Part shown: in pieces, positions 43,410 through 53,627 of the stretch | How positions within the stretch are numbered: the first letter of the stretch is position 1 | Layout: each line of letters begins with the position of its first letter | NCBI GenBank assembly: GCA_001683735.1 | Contig: LUGG01000013.1 | Location: 992,001-1,056,000 of the forward strand | DNA: 64,000 bases | Direction: 5' to 3' | Origin: Grifola frondosa | Taxonomy: Eukaryota; Basidiomycota; Agaricomycetes; Polyporales; Grifolaceae | Notes under the pieces: generated by a model | Database searches by the model: none | The model's input: the letters and a program-made list of their open reading frames with translations, nothing else | Told to the model about the DNA's origin: nothing | Translations under genes and position numbers: made by a program

Positions 43410-45618
43410 TGTCACGCACCAAACGTGGTTGGTACCTGGACAGGGCCAAAAATAACCATCTTTGGCAACCAAGTCAACCGAGTGCCGTAATATGCACAGC
43501 ACACGAAGGCCACCATCGGGATCGAGTTTAGACATCATCAATCATGTCAAATCTCCACCCAATCCCACCCAATCGACGCATGCCATGGTGCCCCATGGTA
43601 ATCGATCCTCGGTTCCCCATCCTATTATACGACACACTCGCCACCGGATTCGACCTCATGCCACTGTCCGGATTCGTGCACCTTACAGATCGATCCGGAA
43701 TTACGTTCACGGGCCATATCGACCACATCATCCAGTACCAGGAAACACGAATATTCCTCGCCCTTTCTCACATCGACGGCACCTGCACCATTGGTTTCGC
43801 AGTACGATACGAGTACGTTCAGCATTCGCTCGTCTCCTATGCAATGACCTGGTGGCGATATTCCCTATACGCTGTCAGTCCGGATAACGAGATGACGAAG
43901 CCGGAATCCATGATTTACCCTCTTCACCCGCTTGTAAACGACGACAACCATCGTTAAATCAAGTAGGATGGGATGGGAAAGCATGGAGGGTCATGAGGAG
44001 AAGGAGTGCGGGAAAGAATCAGGTGCAGGAAAGTCAGGAGACAAGGAGTTGGACACAGCAGGACATCGCGGAAACAGGAAGAAGAAGATCAGGTTAGCAA
44101 ATTCTGGAAGGGACTGGAAGAAAGGCAGAGTCCTGGGAAAGTCTGTACAGCCTTTGAAAAGAGAAGCATGGCAATGGTCACAGGGATACACAGCCACAAG
44201 CCACCTGAGGTGATGTAGAACAGCCTTCAGGAGACTCACAGCCCTGGAACCATAGACCATGTGCTTCTCAAAGTGGCAGACTAACTCCCCCAGATTTGTA
44301 AGGGCCCTACCCTAGATTTGTGATTGCCTTACTAAGGCTGTGCAAATTTATAAGGTAGAGGACCTCCATTAGTCAGGGAATATCTCAAATGGATGACAAA
44401 GTCTTCAAGGCTATGTACTCTGTGAGAGAAAGGTCCTTGAAATGGAGAAAAGGGCACCTTGGGTTTGTAATCCCCTGCCCCAGATTTGTAAGAGCCTTAC
44501 TAAAGCTATGCAAATCTGAGGGCCGGGTGACCTAGGAGAGCTCTGATTGGAGGAAGTCAGAGAGGCAGTGCAGGGAGATGCAGCTGGAACATTCAGGAAA
44601 ACACTTTGGAAAGGACTGGAAGATTCTAGCACAGTAGTTACCATGGTTTCTTGTGCTTGGAGCCTCCCGGAAAGTGCTGGAACAGTCTGAGAAGAAGAGT
44701 CCGGGGAGAATTCTGGGCCCTCTCAAAAGGTATATAAAGAGCTCCTTTCTTGCCTTAGAGAGGGCAATAGAATTGGATCCAAGAGAATTGGATCCAACAG
44801 AACTGGATCAAAGAACTGGATCCACCAGCAGCAGCCAGAAACACAGTCTCCACTGGAATTTGGATCACCCTCCAGATTCCCCCCCAGACTCAGCAGACTA
44901 GATCACTTGACTGAGGTATCACAGGGATATCTCACGTCATCACAGGTGTGCACATAGGTGTACACACTCAGCCACACAGACACAGCACTTCCCTAACAAG
45001 GAGGACCTCCAAGGCGGCAAGGATACCATTCTGTATCCCCACCACCCCACTTCACTCCATACCAAATCACACCAGATTTCTACTCTCAAAGTCTCACAGC
45101 CAGAAGCAGTCATAGTCAGTTGACTTGCTTACCACAGTCCGGACATCACTTCAGGAAACCCCACAACAGAGGTGGGCAAGGTTGAAGTCTTGGTCCCCAG
45201 TTTCCAGGTCACAGCAGTGCAGCAACCCCATACAGAGGTGGGCAAGGTTGACTGTTGATAGGACAGGAAAGAGAAGTCTTCCTCGGAGGGAGCATCAGCA
45301 GAAGAACAGGAGACATATCGAGGAGAGGTAGAAGTGACAAACGTACCGGGCAAGTCATCATCGTATCATCGTTAAACATTCACTTGGGATCGTACCTACC
45401 TTCGTGATTGTGATAACCCCCCAACGGATTCGGCCAGGCCTATAACTGGGAAAGCAGGAAAAACCCGTCAAGCTTGGTGCAGTATAAAATTGATTTCATA
45501 CCTCGATTCCCTTCGCGTATATTTCGCCCTGCCACAGATAGATTTTTCTATTTTGGTTCGGTGATTATCGAGATCGTTTTATACAGTGGTTACTATCTCA
45601 CACCACATACTCACGACA
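43410..45618 (+). repeat. Right (3') LTR
   Basis: 2,209 bp copy of the left LTR, with TATATAAA at 44731-44738. It carries one extra G near 44162, one extra C in a C-run near 44885 and one fewer A near 45417 compared with the left copy. No base substitution caught my eye, though I did not align every base. Confidence 0.95.
43544..43957 (+). CDS. 137-codon ORF inside the LTR (right copy)
   Basis: Same open frame as in the left LTR, unbroken. The two copies appear identical in protein. See the left copy for what can be said. Confidence 0.4.
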   Translation: MSNLHPIPPNRRMPWCPMVIDPRFPILLYDTLATGFDLMPLSGFVHLTDRSGITFTGHIDHIIQYQETRIFLALSHIDGTCTIGFAVRYEYVQHSLVSYAMTWWRYSLYAVSPDNEMTKPESMIYPLHPLVNDDNHR

Positions 45619-45904
45619 CCGCGTTCACCGACAATCGCTCATTTTCAATGCGAGGGGCCATACTACGTCCAGCGGGGACCAGTATTGGTTACTTTCGCAG
45701 ATACACGCCGTACAACACGGAATACATATTACAAAGCTCAGGCAGCGCTGCTTCCCCCCCCCCCCCCTACATATTCTCCTGAAATACAGACGACAGGTTA
45801 CCTTAATTGTCTTCACCATGGGCTTCCGGCTCCGTATACGAATGCAGAAAGATCCAATACTGCAATCCTGACATCAGTCAAGAAAGCGGTGTATAAAAAG
45901 TCAA

Positions 45905-46836
45905 TTATCGTACCGGTAGGTTACGGCGTGCCCAACGATCGATTTCTAAAAGACGCGCTTCGATCGGACGAGCAGGTTCCTTCGCAGCATCTTCAATCTT
46001 CCGGATGAACATCTCCCAACCTTCTACATAATCCTCCCGGTCCTCACAAAAGAATATGTAAATCCTAGCGAGGTCGTGCACGATAGCGCGCCCATACTCC
46101 GGCACCACGCGCACTACGTCAGGGCTTCCGAGACGCGCGATCCATTGTTCGAACTGTGCTGAGGGAACAGTTGTTCAGCAGACAGTGGGAGATTGAACTT
46201 GTCGAAGACGTGAATTTTCTGTTAAAAGATGATATGTGCATGACTTACGCGTTTGTCGACCTGCGATGGCAACCCCTCCATCTCAATGTAACACTCCGGC
46301 AACTGGGTGACACCTGCGCGGTTGAAGGACATCGACCAGTGCATGGAGAGGCCGCACTCCTTGCGCAAGGATGCGGCATTCGACGTGAATGAGGGGTTGG
46401 TCGACGAGAATTCTACCCGCACTGTCACACCACGTACGTCTTGATCCAAACGGACGTGGGGGGAAGACGATGCAGGTGCAGAGGAACGCGAGTGGGACTG
46501 GCATAATCTTGAGAGAAACTGAGCGCGACGGCGCGCCATGTACGACGTAGGGCTGTCGGGAGAGCTACGAACATGCGGCATTCAGGAATCAGCTAGTGAA
46601 TAGTGGGGGATTAGTCTTAAGTCCTGCGGCAGAACATTTACATCCACGTACCGGATGAACAGGGGTGGATCAAGTACACCTGAGAAGACAAGATTATTCG
46701 TGAGATCAGGATAAAAAATGAAGCATGCACCGATATTCCGCAATGCAAGCCGGACTGTGAAATCCGTGGCATTCGTCCAGACGAGTGATCCAGAAAGAAC
46801 CCTGGAGGTCCAGAGGGAAAGCATGCGGCCAAACAA
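45905..46836 (-). pseudogene. Unrecognised minus-strand gene or gene relic
   Basis: Three consecutive minus-strand pieces look like protein: 46836-46582 (SLWTSRVLSGSLVWTNATDF, LDPPLFIRYVDVNVLPQDLR), 46581-46230 (VRVEFSSTNPSFTSNAASL, KECGLSMHWSMSFNRAGV, CYIEMEGLPSQVDKR) and, after an intron with donor GTAAGT, IHVFDKFNLPLSAEQ. A frame change then leads to FEQWIARLGSPDVVRVVPEY and DYVEGWEMFIRKIEDAAKE, ending RWARRNLPVR at 45905. I do not recognise the family. The first two pieces do not join in frame without an additional intron, so it may be decayed. It lies just outside the right LTR. Confidence 0.4.
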
Positions 46837-46959
46837 GGGGTTTCGTGGCAGGCGGTCGTGGGATGCTCAAACAGCAGGTGGTACCTGCCGGAGCATATCC
46901 CGGGCCATCGAGCTCGCCAGACGGTTATGCGTCTGGGTCTCGGTGGGTTTCATGGCCAC

Positions 46960-47230
46960 GTGCGGGGGAGAGAGAGCGGGGAGAGTGTGAGCGAGAGCGA
47001 GAGGCCCATGGAAGAGCGTGGAGAAGAGAGCGGTTGGCAGAGCAAGCTAGAGTGACGAAGGAGTGGCAAGGAGAGCGGCAGAGAGAAGGAGCGACGAGGA
47101 GAGCGGCAGAGAGGAGAGCGAGGGAGAGTGGCGGGGAAGTGTGAGCGGCGGCGAGGAAAGCGAGGGAGAGTGGCGGGGAAGAGAGGCTGGGAGGCGAGGG
47201 CGGGAGCGGGGACATAGAGCCAGAAACGGG
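46960..47230 (+). repeat. Purine-rich low-complexity tract
   Basis: On the plus strand nearly all G and A (GAGAGAGCGGGGAGAG, GCGAGGGAGAGTGGCGGGG), built from drifting GAGCGGCAGAGAGGAG-like units. Any open frames here are compositional artefacts. Confidence 0.7.
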
Positions 47231-47241
47231 GGGGGGAGGCA

Positions 47242-47392
47242 TCGTTCAGCTCGAAGGCTGAACGCAACTCCGATGGTCCGTGCGTGGGAGCTGATGACGA
47301 CTTGGCGCTTAAGCGTACTGGGCGCTGAGCTGCCATTTTGGCGCTCACTGCTCAGCGCCCAGTCACACCACTTCGGCGCTCAGGTGACTGGG
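47242..47392. repeat. Cluster of perfect short inverted repeats
   Basis: Three stems follow each other: CGTTCAGC/GCTGAACG (about 47242-47263), a 14 bp perfect stem ACTGGGCGCTGAGC (47317-47330) with GCTCAGCGCCCAGT (47350-47363), and CCAGTCAC with GTGACTGG (about 47358-47392). GGCGCT words recur. Possibly the tip of a MITE or a structured 5' region upstream of the gene at 48197. Confidence 0.6.
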
Positions 47393-47429
47393 TGGCTTTG
47401 GCGCGGAGCTTCAATGCCTTCCCACGCAC

Positions 47430-48196
47430 GGGCCAGCCAGGCGCTCAGTCCTCTGACTTCCGCCTCTGACTTCTGCCTCACTCCCCTTCCCCAATCCGGC
47501 CTCCATCCTCACTGTCTTCTGCTTGCAGCTCGCTGTTCGCCTCCCCTATCCTTCTCCGCACGCCTCGACGTCACGATACGCCTCCCTCACTGCTTCTTAG
47601 TTCCTTCGCGTCCTCTTGGTTCCCTCGCGTCCTCACCATACTCTGTAAGCCCTGGACCTCGTCGCGCATACCTGGGCTGATACGCGTGCTCCCCAGTACG
47701 CCTTTGTTTTCTTCACAGGTCTTCGACGCGGCGCGTGAAGGGCTGGCACATACCAACCCTACACCGCCGTATACGCCTTGGCCCGGTAGACACCGTCTAC
47801 TGTGTGCCTGGTCGTTGTCTCTCGTACGTCGTACGTCCATCCGCGTTCGTGGTCCCGGTCCGTGCCTCCCTCGGTTTCGTGCTCTCTGCTGGTGGTGGTT
47901 CCCCCGTGTCTCCCTCGGCGTCGTGTCCTTTCCCGTTGTGCCTCTTCTGTTCCCCCCAGCTCAACCCTTCGTGCGCGTGTGCGGTGATTTGGCTTGTTCT
48001 TCCAGGTATGATTCACTTATTTCTTCCGACCATTTCAGTGGGCTAATCATGCGCGCTTGGCGATCGGTTTCGATTGTAGCTACGTCACTTGTTGTATTAG
48101 GGTTCGGTCATCCAATATACCTTTTTTTCTCTTGTGCAGGTCTCAGAATGTAGTACATGTGTTTCTTGGGCGCGCGCTGACAATGAGCAAAGAATC
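47430..48196 (+). promoter_or_regulatory. Pyrimidine-rich upstream region of the 48.2 kb gene
   Basis: Strongly C/T-rich on the plus strand, the reverse of the preceding purine-rich tract. CT-rich leaders are common before transcription starts in filamentous fungi. CTTTTTTTCTCTTGTGCAG at 48120-48138 looks like a splice acceptor, so a non-coding 5' exon is possible. No TATA box seen. Confidence 0.4.
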
Positions 48197-50412
48197 ATGT
48201 CGCGAAATATGCAGGAGATTTCTCCTGAGCCAAAGCCTCGTCCCACGAACGAGCCCTCGATCGTAAGGGTCCATGATGTAGCATTGAAGCGCACCCACAA
48301 ATTGCGTGCGTTTCTTCTTTGTAGTTTCCTTTTCGCATCCGATGTTCAATTTTCAAATTTGGAATTAGGTTCAGGGCAGAAGATCCACGCCTACGATGCA
48401 CTTGTGGCCGCCGAAAGTCTCAGTGACAGCTGCCTATGGACCACGCCCAATATGACGTGGGTGCCGAAGTTCCCTCTCGCTCGCCATGGTCTCCTAGAGA
48501 TCATGCACGACGCCGCTTCGGCCTTCACGAATATTCTCGCTGGCCGCAATATTATTCTCAAAACATCATTCACTGCGCTTGCATTCCCAGCACTGCTTCC
48601 CCTGAGTTCGCGCCGACCGTTCTCTTCCGATACATTCGCGAAGAGGATTTCGAACGCGATAAGCAATGCGGGGTCCAGGACGTTGGCTTCCTGCGGCCGC
48701 AGCTTATGTCCGAGCTGTTTCAAGGAGCTGAGCAAATCATCCAGCGCTGGGACCGTTCAGGCATGAACCGCAAGGCACACCGTGCGCCTGGAGACCGGAT
48801 GAAGTTGGCGCTCCAGAATTCGATGGATCGTCTACGCCGGCTGCCTTCTGGATGGGAGACCGTACTCGTGATTGCTGCTCACGTCCAGCGGCTCTCGCTG
48901 GAGCTAGCAGGTTTCATTACCTGGAATGAAGTCGTCGCTCCACGATGGGAGAATCCGTCCTTCGCCACGCATGATGTGCTCCCTGTCCTCGGCGCGTTCA
49001 CGAACTCTCCCACCACGGCGATGATGTTCCATCGCGTCGGCTTACCTGTGTGGCTCATCCAGCAACACACGCGCTCCCTCATCATCTATGACATCGTGGA
49101 GCCAGTCGGTCTGCCGTTCGACATGGACAACAACCCCACTCGTCCCTCATTAGTCAACATTTTCGACAACGGCCAAGGCATTGTGGCTGCCCCAGGCTAT
49201 TGGACCAAGCTCATCCAGTGTGCGTTGATGAAGAACATCGGCGACCGTCGTCTTGGATCTCTCCTCCCCCCTGCTCGTGAACAAGTCGTCAAGCGTCAGA
49301 AGCTCGACGAAGGCGCTGCCTTGCGGCAGCACTCGAAGTCAACTCATCGAGGCCCGAGGCGATCGCGCAGGAAGGCTGCTGCCGCAGGCAAGGAAAATGG
49401 CGGCGATGAGTCTCCTGCAGGCGAACACATCAGTCCGCCACCTACCGTCGTCACTAATCTCACCCATCCGGCCGTCACACATTATCCTCCCCTTCCCCTC
49501 GTCGGCATGTCTTCGCCATGGATGCATGCATTGCAGAGCATCTCTCCTGTCCCCCCGTCGGAGGATGCTCATAGATTTTTCTACGCGCCTCCTTTCCTCT
49601 TGTCCTCCATGCCGGGGGCAAACGCAGCTGATGAGGACGAGATGCTGAAGATCACGCGGTACATCCATAGTCTGGCTCGCATTCGCTCATTCTGCCGCTC
49701 CCGCATAATGGAGCCCACCCTCTCTGGCGACCCCCTCACGCTCACGCAATGGCGTGATGCCCTGTGGGGCGAATATCTATATGATGCACACGCCGTGCCC
49801 CCTCCAAAGGTCTCTCCGGCCGCTGAGAGGCGCCACCACTCGAAGGTGGACGCTCGCCGACTTTTCGGCAAAGTTGGCCGCATCCCGACCTACTTCTCCG
49901 ATGACGAGCCTATCGTCAGTGGCATCACGGTCTCGACAGCGGTGGCTCGCGATGACCGCCGCCTTCGTACGCTACTCCTCTGGGAGTGCCACAAGATCAA
50001 TTTCAGGGGAGAGCTGTTGGCACTGGATGAGGTGCTCCTGGGATCCGCTGCGTGGTCGCCGTTGGCTAGATGGGCTCGGGAGAAGGAGGTTGCGAAGGTC
50101 TGGACGGCAGCTGGGGGAACAGCGGTGAGCGTGGTGCCATTGGACTTCGAGACGCAGCGAGAGAGCTATAGATGGCGTGTACCGTCCCCCGGCAGCACGC
50201 GCAGCAGGGATACCATCGTCGCGTTCGTCTCGGTGCTTGCGTCCTGGCCATCACTCCCTCGTGAGCTTGCTGTGCAGCCTGCTTGGCTCCAGACATGTTC
50301 GAGCGAGGAGCTTGCGCACGCTCAGGACCATGCAGTATCGTTTTACGCACAGTCCTTTGCAAGGGTGTTCCATCGTTTGCCGACGCCGCCTGTTTTCATG
50401 AACTTGGATTAG
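48197..50412 (+). CDS. Uncharacterised agaricomycete family protein ('PVWL' type), member 1 of a three-gene block
   Basis: Exon 1 48197-48305 (MSRNMQEISPEPKPRPTNEP), intron 48306-48368, then exon 2 with YDALVAAESLSDSCLW, WVPKFPLARHGLLEIMHDA and NILAGRNIILKTSFTALAF. The rest is one open frame to 50412, offset by one base; the break falls near the C-run at 48598-48603. It contains VLFRYIREEDFERD, RKAHRAPGDRMKLALQNSM, RLPSGWETVLVIAAHVQRL, VLGAFTNSPTTAMMFHRVG and LPVWLIQQHTRSL. Then comes a basic linker (RGPRRSRRKAAAAGKE), then RELLALDE-type FRGELLALDEVLLG near the C-terminus. About 720 residues. I recall this motif series from unnamed proteins of mushroom-forming fungi; no function is known to me. 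The basic linker could be a nuclear localisation signal. Confidence 0.75.
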
Positions 50413-50832
50413 TGTAGTGCGGACGTCATCGTTTTTGTTGCTATGTTCATTCTATGCCTTGCTCTTCGTGTATGCTCTCTGCTTTCGCGCTGCCTGTGGA
50501 TCGACGCTTTTCTCCTCAGGTGCTTTCGTTTGATCCTTCGTCGTGATTGTGCTGGATCTGGACTTCTCGGGCGGTTTATCGAGTTTTTTCTCCTTGCCGT
50601 TGGATGTATTATTTTGCAGTTATCGGAATTGATCGTTGTTTCCTTCATGGGTCTCCTCGGAGACCATCGGGATCATTTGAGATTGGCCACCGCGTAAGTT
50701 GGATTTCCGGCGCTGAACAATGTCTTGCAGGATCTCTTGCGCTCTGGCAGGGTAGCTTTCTGCGGCGGGAACGTTCGGTGAGAAATCGTCCCTGTGTTGA
50801 ACTCAGGTACTGACGATTACGCCGTAGAAAAG

Positions 50833-52795
50833 ATGGGGAAGACGAAATGGCGTCCCGAAGAGCTGGCTTTCTTGCTAGAGGCTCGCAATTCGCAGGAGGT
50901 AATGGACTTACTGAACGGGGAGAGACTGGTAGTCAGCGAGCTGCTGCGACTTGCATCACTCAGCGATACCGCGAACATTTTGGCAACACTCCCTTTCAGG
51001 CTGAGAGCGCCGAGGAATTCACAGTACGATTGGCAGGTGCGAAGCGCAAGAATCGGTCACGAATGGTTTGTCTTGAGGAGGAGTCCGTTGAAGAAGCAGA
51101 GGCTCATCTGGAGGGTATTGCCAAGGTACGAGGTGCCTGGCGTTGAATGATTAATACTAACGTCTTACTTAGCGCATCTACAACTGGGTGAAGAACGCCA
51201 GCGAGAAGCGCAAGCGCACGAAGGCTACTGTGGTGCCGCCTGTGCCAATGGCCGGTATGCCAGCCTGCAAGCCCAGCGTGCTGGACATCTACAAGAAACA
51301 ACATCCGGATCGCCCTCAAGCTGAAGTCAGCACGGGAACCGACGGACGCGCTAGAGCCAACATTGGTAAATGGGCCTCCGAAGCCAAAGCCCGATTCGAC
51401 CAGCTGAGCCCGGCGGAGAAAGCTGCCTTCGCGCAGGAAGCAGAGACTCAAGGGAAGGCACTTGAAGCTGAACTCGCAGCTCTTGGCCCTGATGGCATTC
51501 GCGCGCGGTAAGTCAATACGATTTCTGTGCGGGATAATTCTTACGGCGTGCACAGGAAAGCTTCCTCGATGCCAGACTGGTTGGAAGCTTGTGCACGAGG
51601 ATGGTATGATCAAACCGGTTGGGTAGGGTTCTACATCGCGGGCGGCGTTGATGCCAATGGGAATCTACAAGCATATGCGTGAGTCCGTTTAAACTCGTTA
51701 CTGGTTGATTCAGCTGACATCACACGTAGAACAAGCATTGGCAAGGACGCAGCGGGCTGTGACTTCGAAACGCGGCTGTGTGCTCTTGCAGGTTGGCCTT
51801 CCGACCGTATTCGCGGCAAATTCACAGAGTTTTTATCTGACTTATTCAAATGTGAGTATCAGTCGTGTTCGATCGGCCATTTTCCTCAATCGATCCTATA
51901 CTACAGCACCGCCGCCTTCGCCGCCGTCGCACACACGAGCGTCGTGCTCCACCTTGCCGGAGCAAGGTGACGAGCTCTCTGGCGCATTGGCTGCGTCCCA
52001 GCCGTCGCCTTCTCCCCCACGAGACAGCTCGCCGGAGCTCTACCAACCAGAATCACCCCAACTATCCGTCCCATCGCCTGCTCGCACGCGTGAGAACTCA
52101 CAGGAGGTTTCGCGACCAGCATCTCCTCAACCATCCGTCCCATCGCCTACTTGTGTGCGACAGATGCCGCAGGAGGTTTCTCAACCGGCATCCCCTCAAC
52201 CTTCATTGTCACAGGCAGTCGTGGCAGAGATCGTGCACAAGGGTGCGTATTCTTCGTGGTCGATCATTCAGGATTAGCTAACACATGAACTTCGACTCAC
52301 AGCGATCCAAGGTAAGCTTGCAATAATGTTGATGAGGCAATCATACTGACGAACGCAATGTAGAAACCTTGACTGACGGAAACCAGCAGACGCGCAAGAA
52401 GTCGAGGAAGTCCAAGTCAAAGAAATTCAAATCAAAGAAATCAAAGTCTCTTGATAACGGTACGTAGTTGACCGCATTCTTCATACATTCTCATCTACAG
52501 CATAATATTACAGACCCCGCTTCAGCCGCCAAATCTTCTGGCACCACGCGCGTTGCAAAACCAGTACGAACGGTCCAGCCTGTGGACACTTCACTGATTA
52601 CTCGAGCTCCACGGGAACGCAAACCTTCAGGTCGCCTTCTTGGCGAAGATCCGTAAGTGAAATATTCTGTCAATCAACAGACTAGAAGGAACTCACTTAC
52701 GGTGCAGGGTGCAGACTGTCGCTCTGCAAAAGCGGAAGGCGGCGCAGAGCCTCGAGTCGCTTGAACCGAAGTCGACGAAGCGTCGCCGCAGGTGA
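50833..52795 (+). CDS. Uncharacterised basic protein with Pro/Ser repeats, member 2 of the three-gene block
   Basis: Starts MGKTKWRPEELAFLLEAR. One base is off before QFAGGNGLTE and QRYREHFGNTPFQAES. After an intron at about 51127-51173 come RIYNWVKNASEKRKRTK, PSVLDIYKKQHPDRPQAEV and RFDQLSPAEKAAFAQEAE. After another intron come WLEACARGWYDQTGW, VGFYIAGGVDANGNLQAYA and SIGKDAAGCDFETR. A repeat region follows (PESPQLSVPSPARTREN, then PASPQPSVPSPTCV and PASPQPSLSQA), units of about 27 residues. Next are very basic exons (KKSRKSKSKKFKSKKSKS) and the end SLEPKSTKRRRR, stop 52793-52795. At least six introns. The basic parts suggest nuclear location. I recall similar proteins lying next to the first family in other mushrooms, from memory only. 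Function unknown. Confidence 0.7.
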
Positions 52796-52983
52796 ACTTC
52801 ACGCAGCTACTTTCCACTAAATTCCGTAGCTACGTTATCGTATTTTTGTCTTAGTTACTTGGTTCCCGACTGTGACAAGAGTGATACACCTCGACAGGCA
52901 GCCGGTGTCCGTGGGATAAGATCTGCTGTCCCGGGCGTTGGTGGATAAATGAGTGATCTTGATATTTCCGGTATGTTTTGATA

Positions 52984-53360
52984 GTGTTGCTGCAGCTAAG
53001 TCAGGTCTAAATGATATATGACTCATAACTTGTGCAGTTTTTCAGATATCATAGTGATCTTACCTTCATTTTGTAGCTGAGATATAGTGTCATGTGTGTG
53101 CAAATGAGCAGAATGTTATACTCAGTATTGATGGAGATATGGCCAAAAAGCCGATTGCAAAGTCCGACTTTTTAGTCAGCTTTTTTACCAATGTAACTGA
53201 AATTAAAACATACTAAAGATAGTTATGCAAATGGTTGTGTTACATCCAAATACATATACATCCTAGCTATTAGTTTCAATTGAGATCATGTAATTGTCCA
53301 CAAAACCCATGTCAGAATATTCAAAAAGCTGAAACAGGTCTGACTAAGTCGTGGCAACAC
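52984..53360. mobile_element. 377 bp TA-flanked MITE, copy 2
   Basis: Same family as 20811-21187, in the opposite orientation and of exactly the same length. It begins GTGTTGCTGCAGCTAAGTCA and ends TGACTAAGTCGTGGCAACAC, flanked by TA on each side (52982-52983, 53361-53362). It sits between members 2 and 3 of the gene block, 190 bp after the stop of member 2. Confidence 0.88.
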
Positions 53361-53627
53361 TATGTTTTGAAACCAATCTTGAGGCGATCGATCTTCACGG
53401 GCACTTAGAAACACGGCAGGGAAGTTTTGTCGTTCCGTGCCCTGAAAGTGTGGTCGAGCTGGAGCGTTATCGCGTATTTGCTTCCTCCAACGCATCGGCC
53501 GACGCGCTCTTCCGCCTTCTGGAGAAATTTGACATGGCGAGATCCAGGCTGCGTATGTTATAATCTGTCTGACTTCGTGTATTTGTCTTCTTGTGGACAT
53601 CCACCTCTCACTATTCTCACATTTCCC

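Larger units (their letters stand above)
28671..45618 (+). mobile_element. 16.9 kb LTR retrotransposon (Ty3/gypsy-type), lacking reverse transcriptase
   Basis: Bounded by two direct repeats of 2,208 and 2,209 bp that begin TGTCACGCACC and end TCACGACA. CCGC flanks both sides (28667-28670 and 45619-45622), an apparent 4 bp target duplication. Directly after the left LTR, TGGAGCCCACCGCGAGGGGG (30883-) is a candidate primer-binding site. TGGGGCGGA (43401-43409) before the right LTR is a candidate polypurine tract. Interior order: gag with CCHC knuckle, two aspartic protease ORFs, about 6.5 kb of unrelated sequence, a short RNase H tail, integrase, and a GPY/F-like C-terminus. The order PR-(RT)-RH-IN is gypsy-type. 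No reverse-transcriptase motif (YxDD or neighbours) could be found. Near-identical LTRs indicate recent insertion. Confidence 0.93.

Noticed and set aside
28671..45618. Classification as a Copia-type element
   Set aside because: The integrase lies after the RNase H tail and carries a GPY/F-like end, which is the Ty3/gypsy order.
46900..47680. Several open frames of 90-205 codons in the purine-rich tract
   Set aside because: The translation consists of Arg/Glu/Gly or Ser/Pro/Leu runs produced by the base composition.
48134..48766. A separate 210-codon gene overlapping the start of the 'PVWL' gene
   Set aside because: Its spliced first part continues the conserved family pattern and then needs a one-base shift into the long frame, so it is the 5' part of the same gene.
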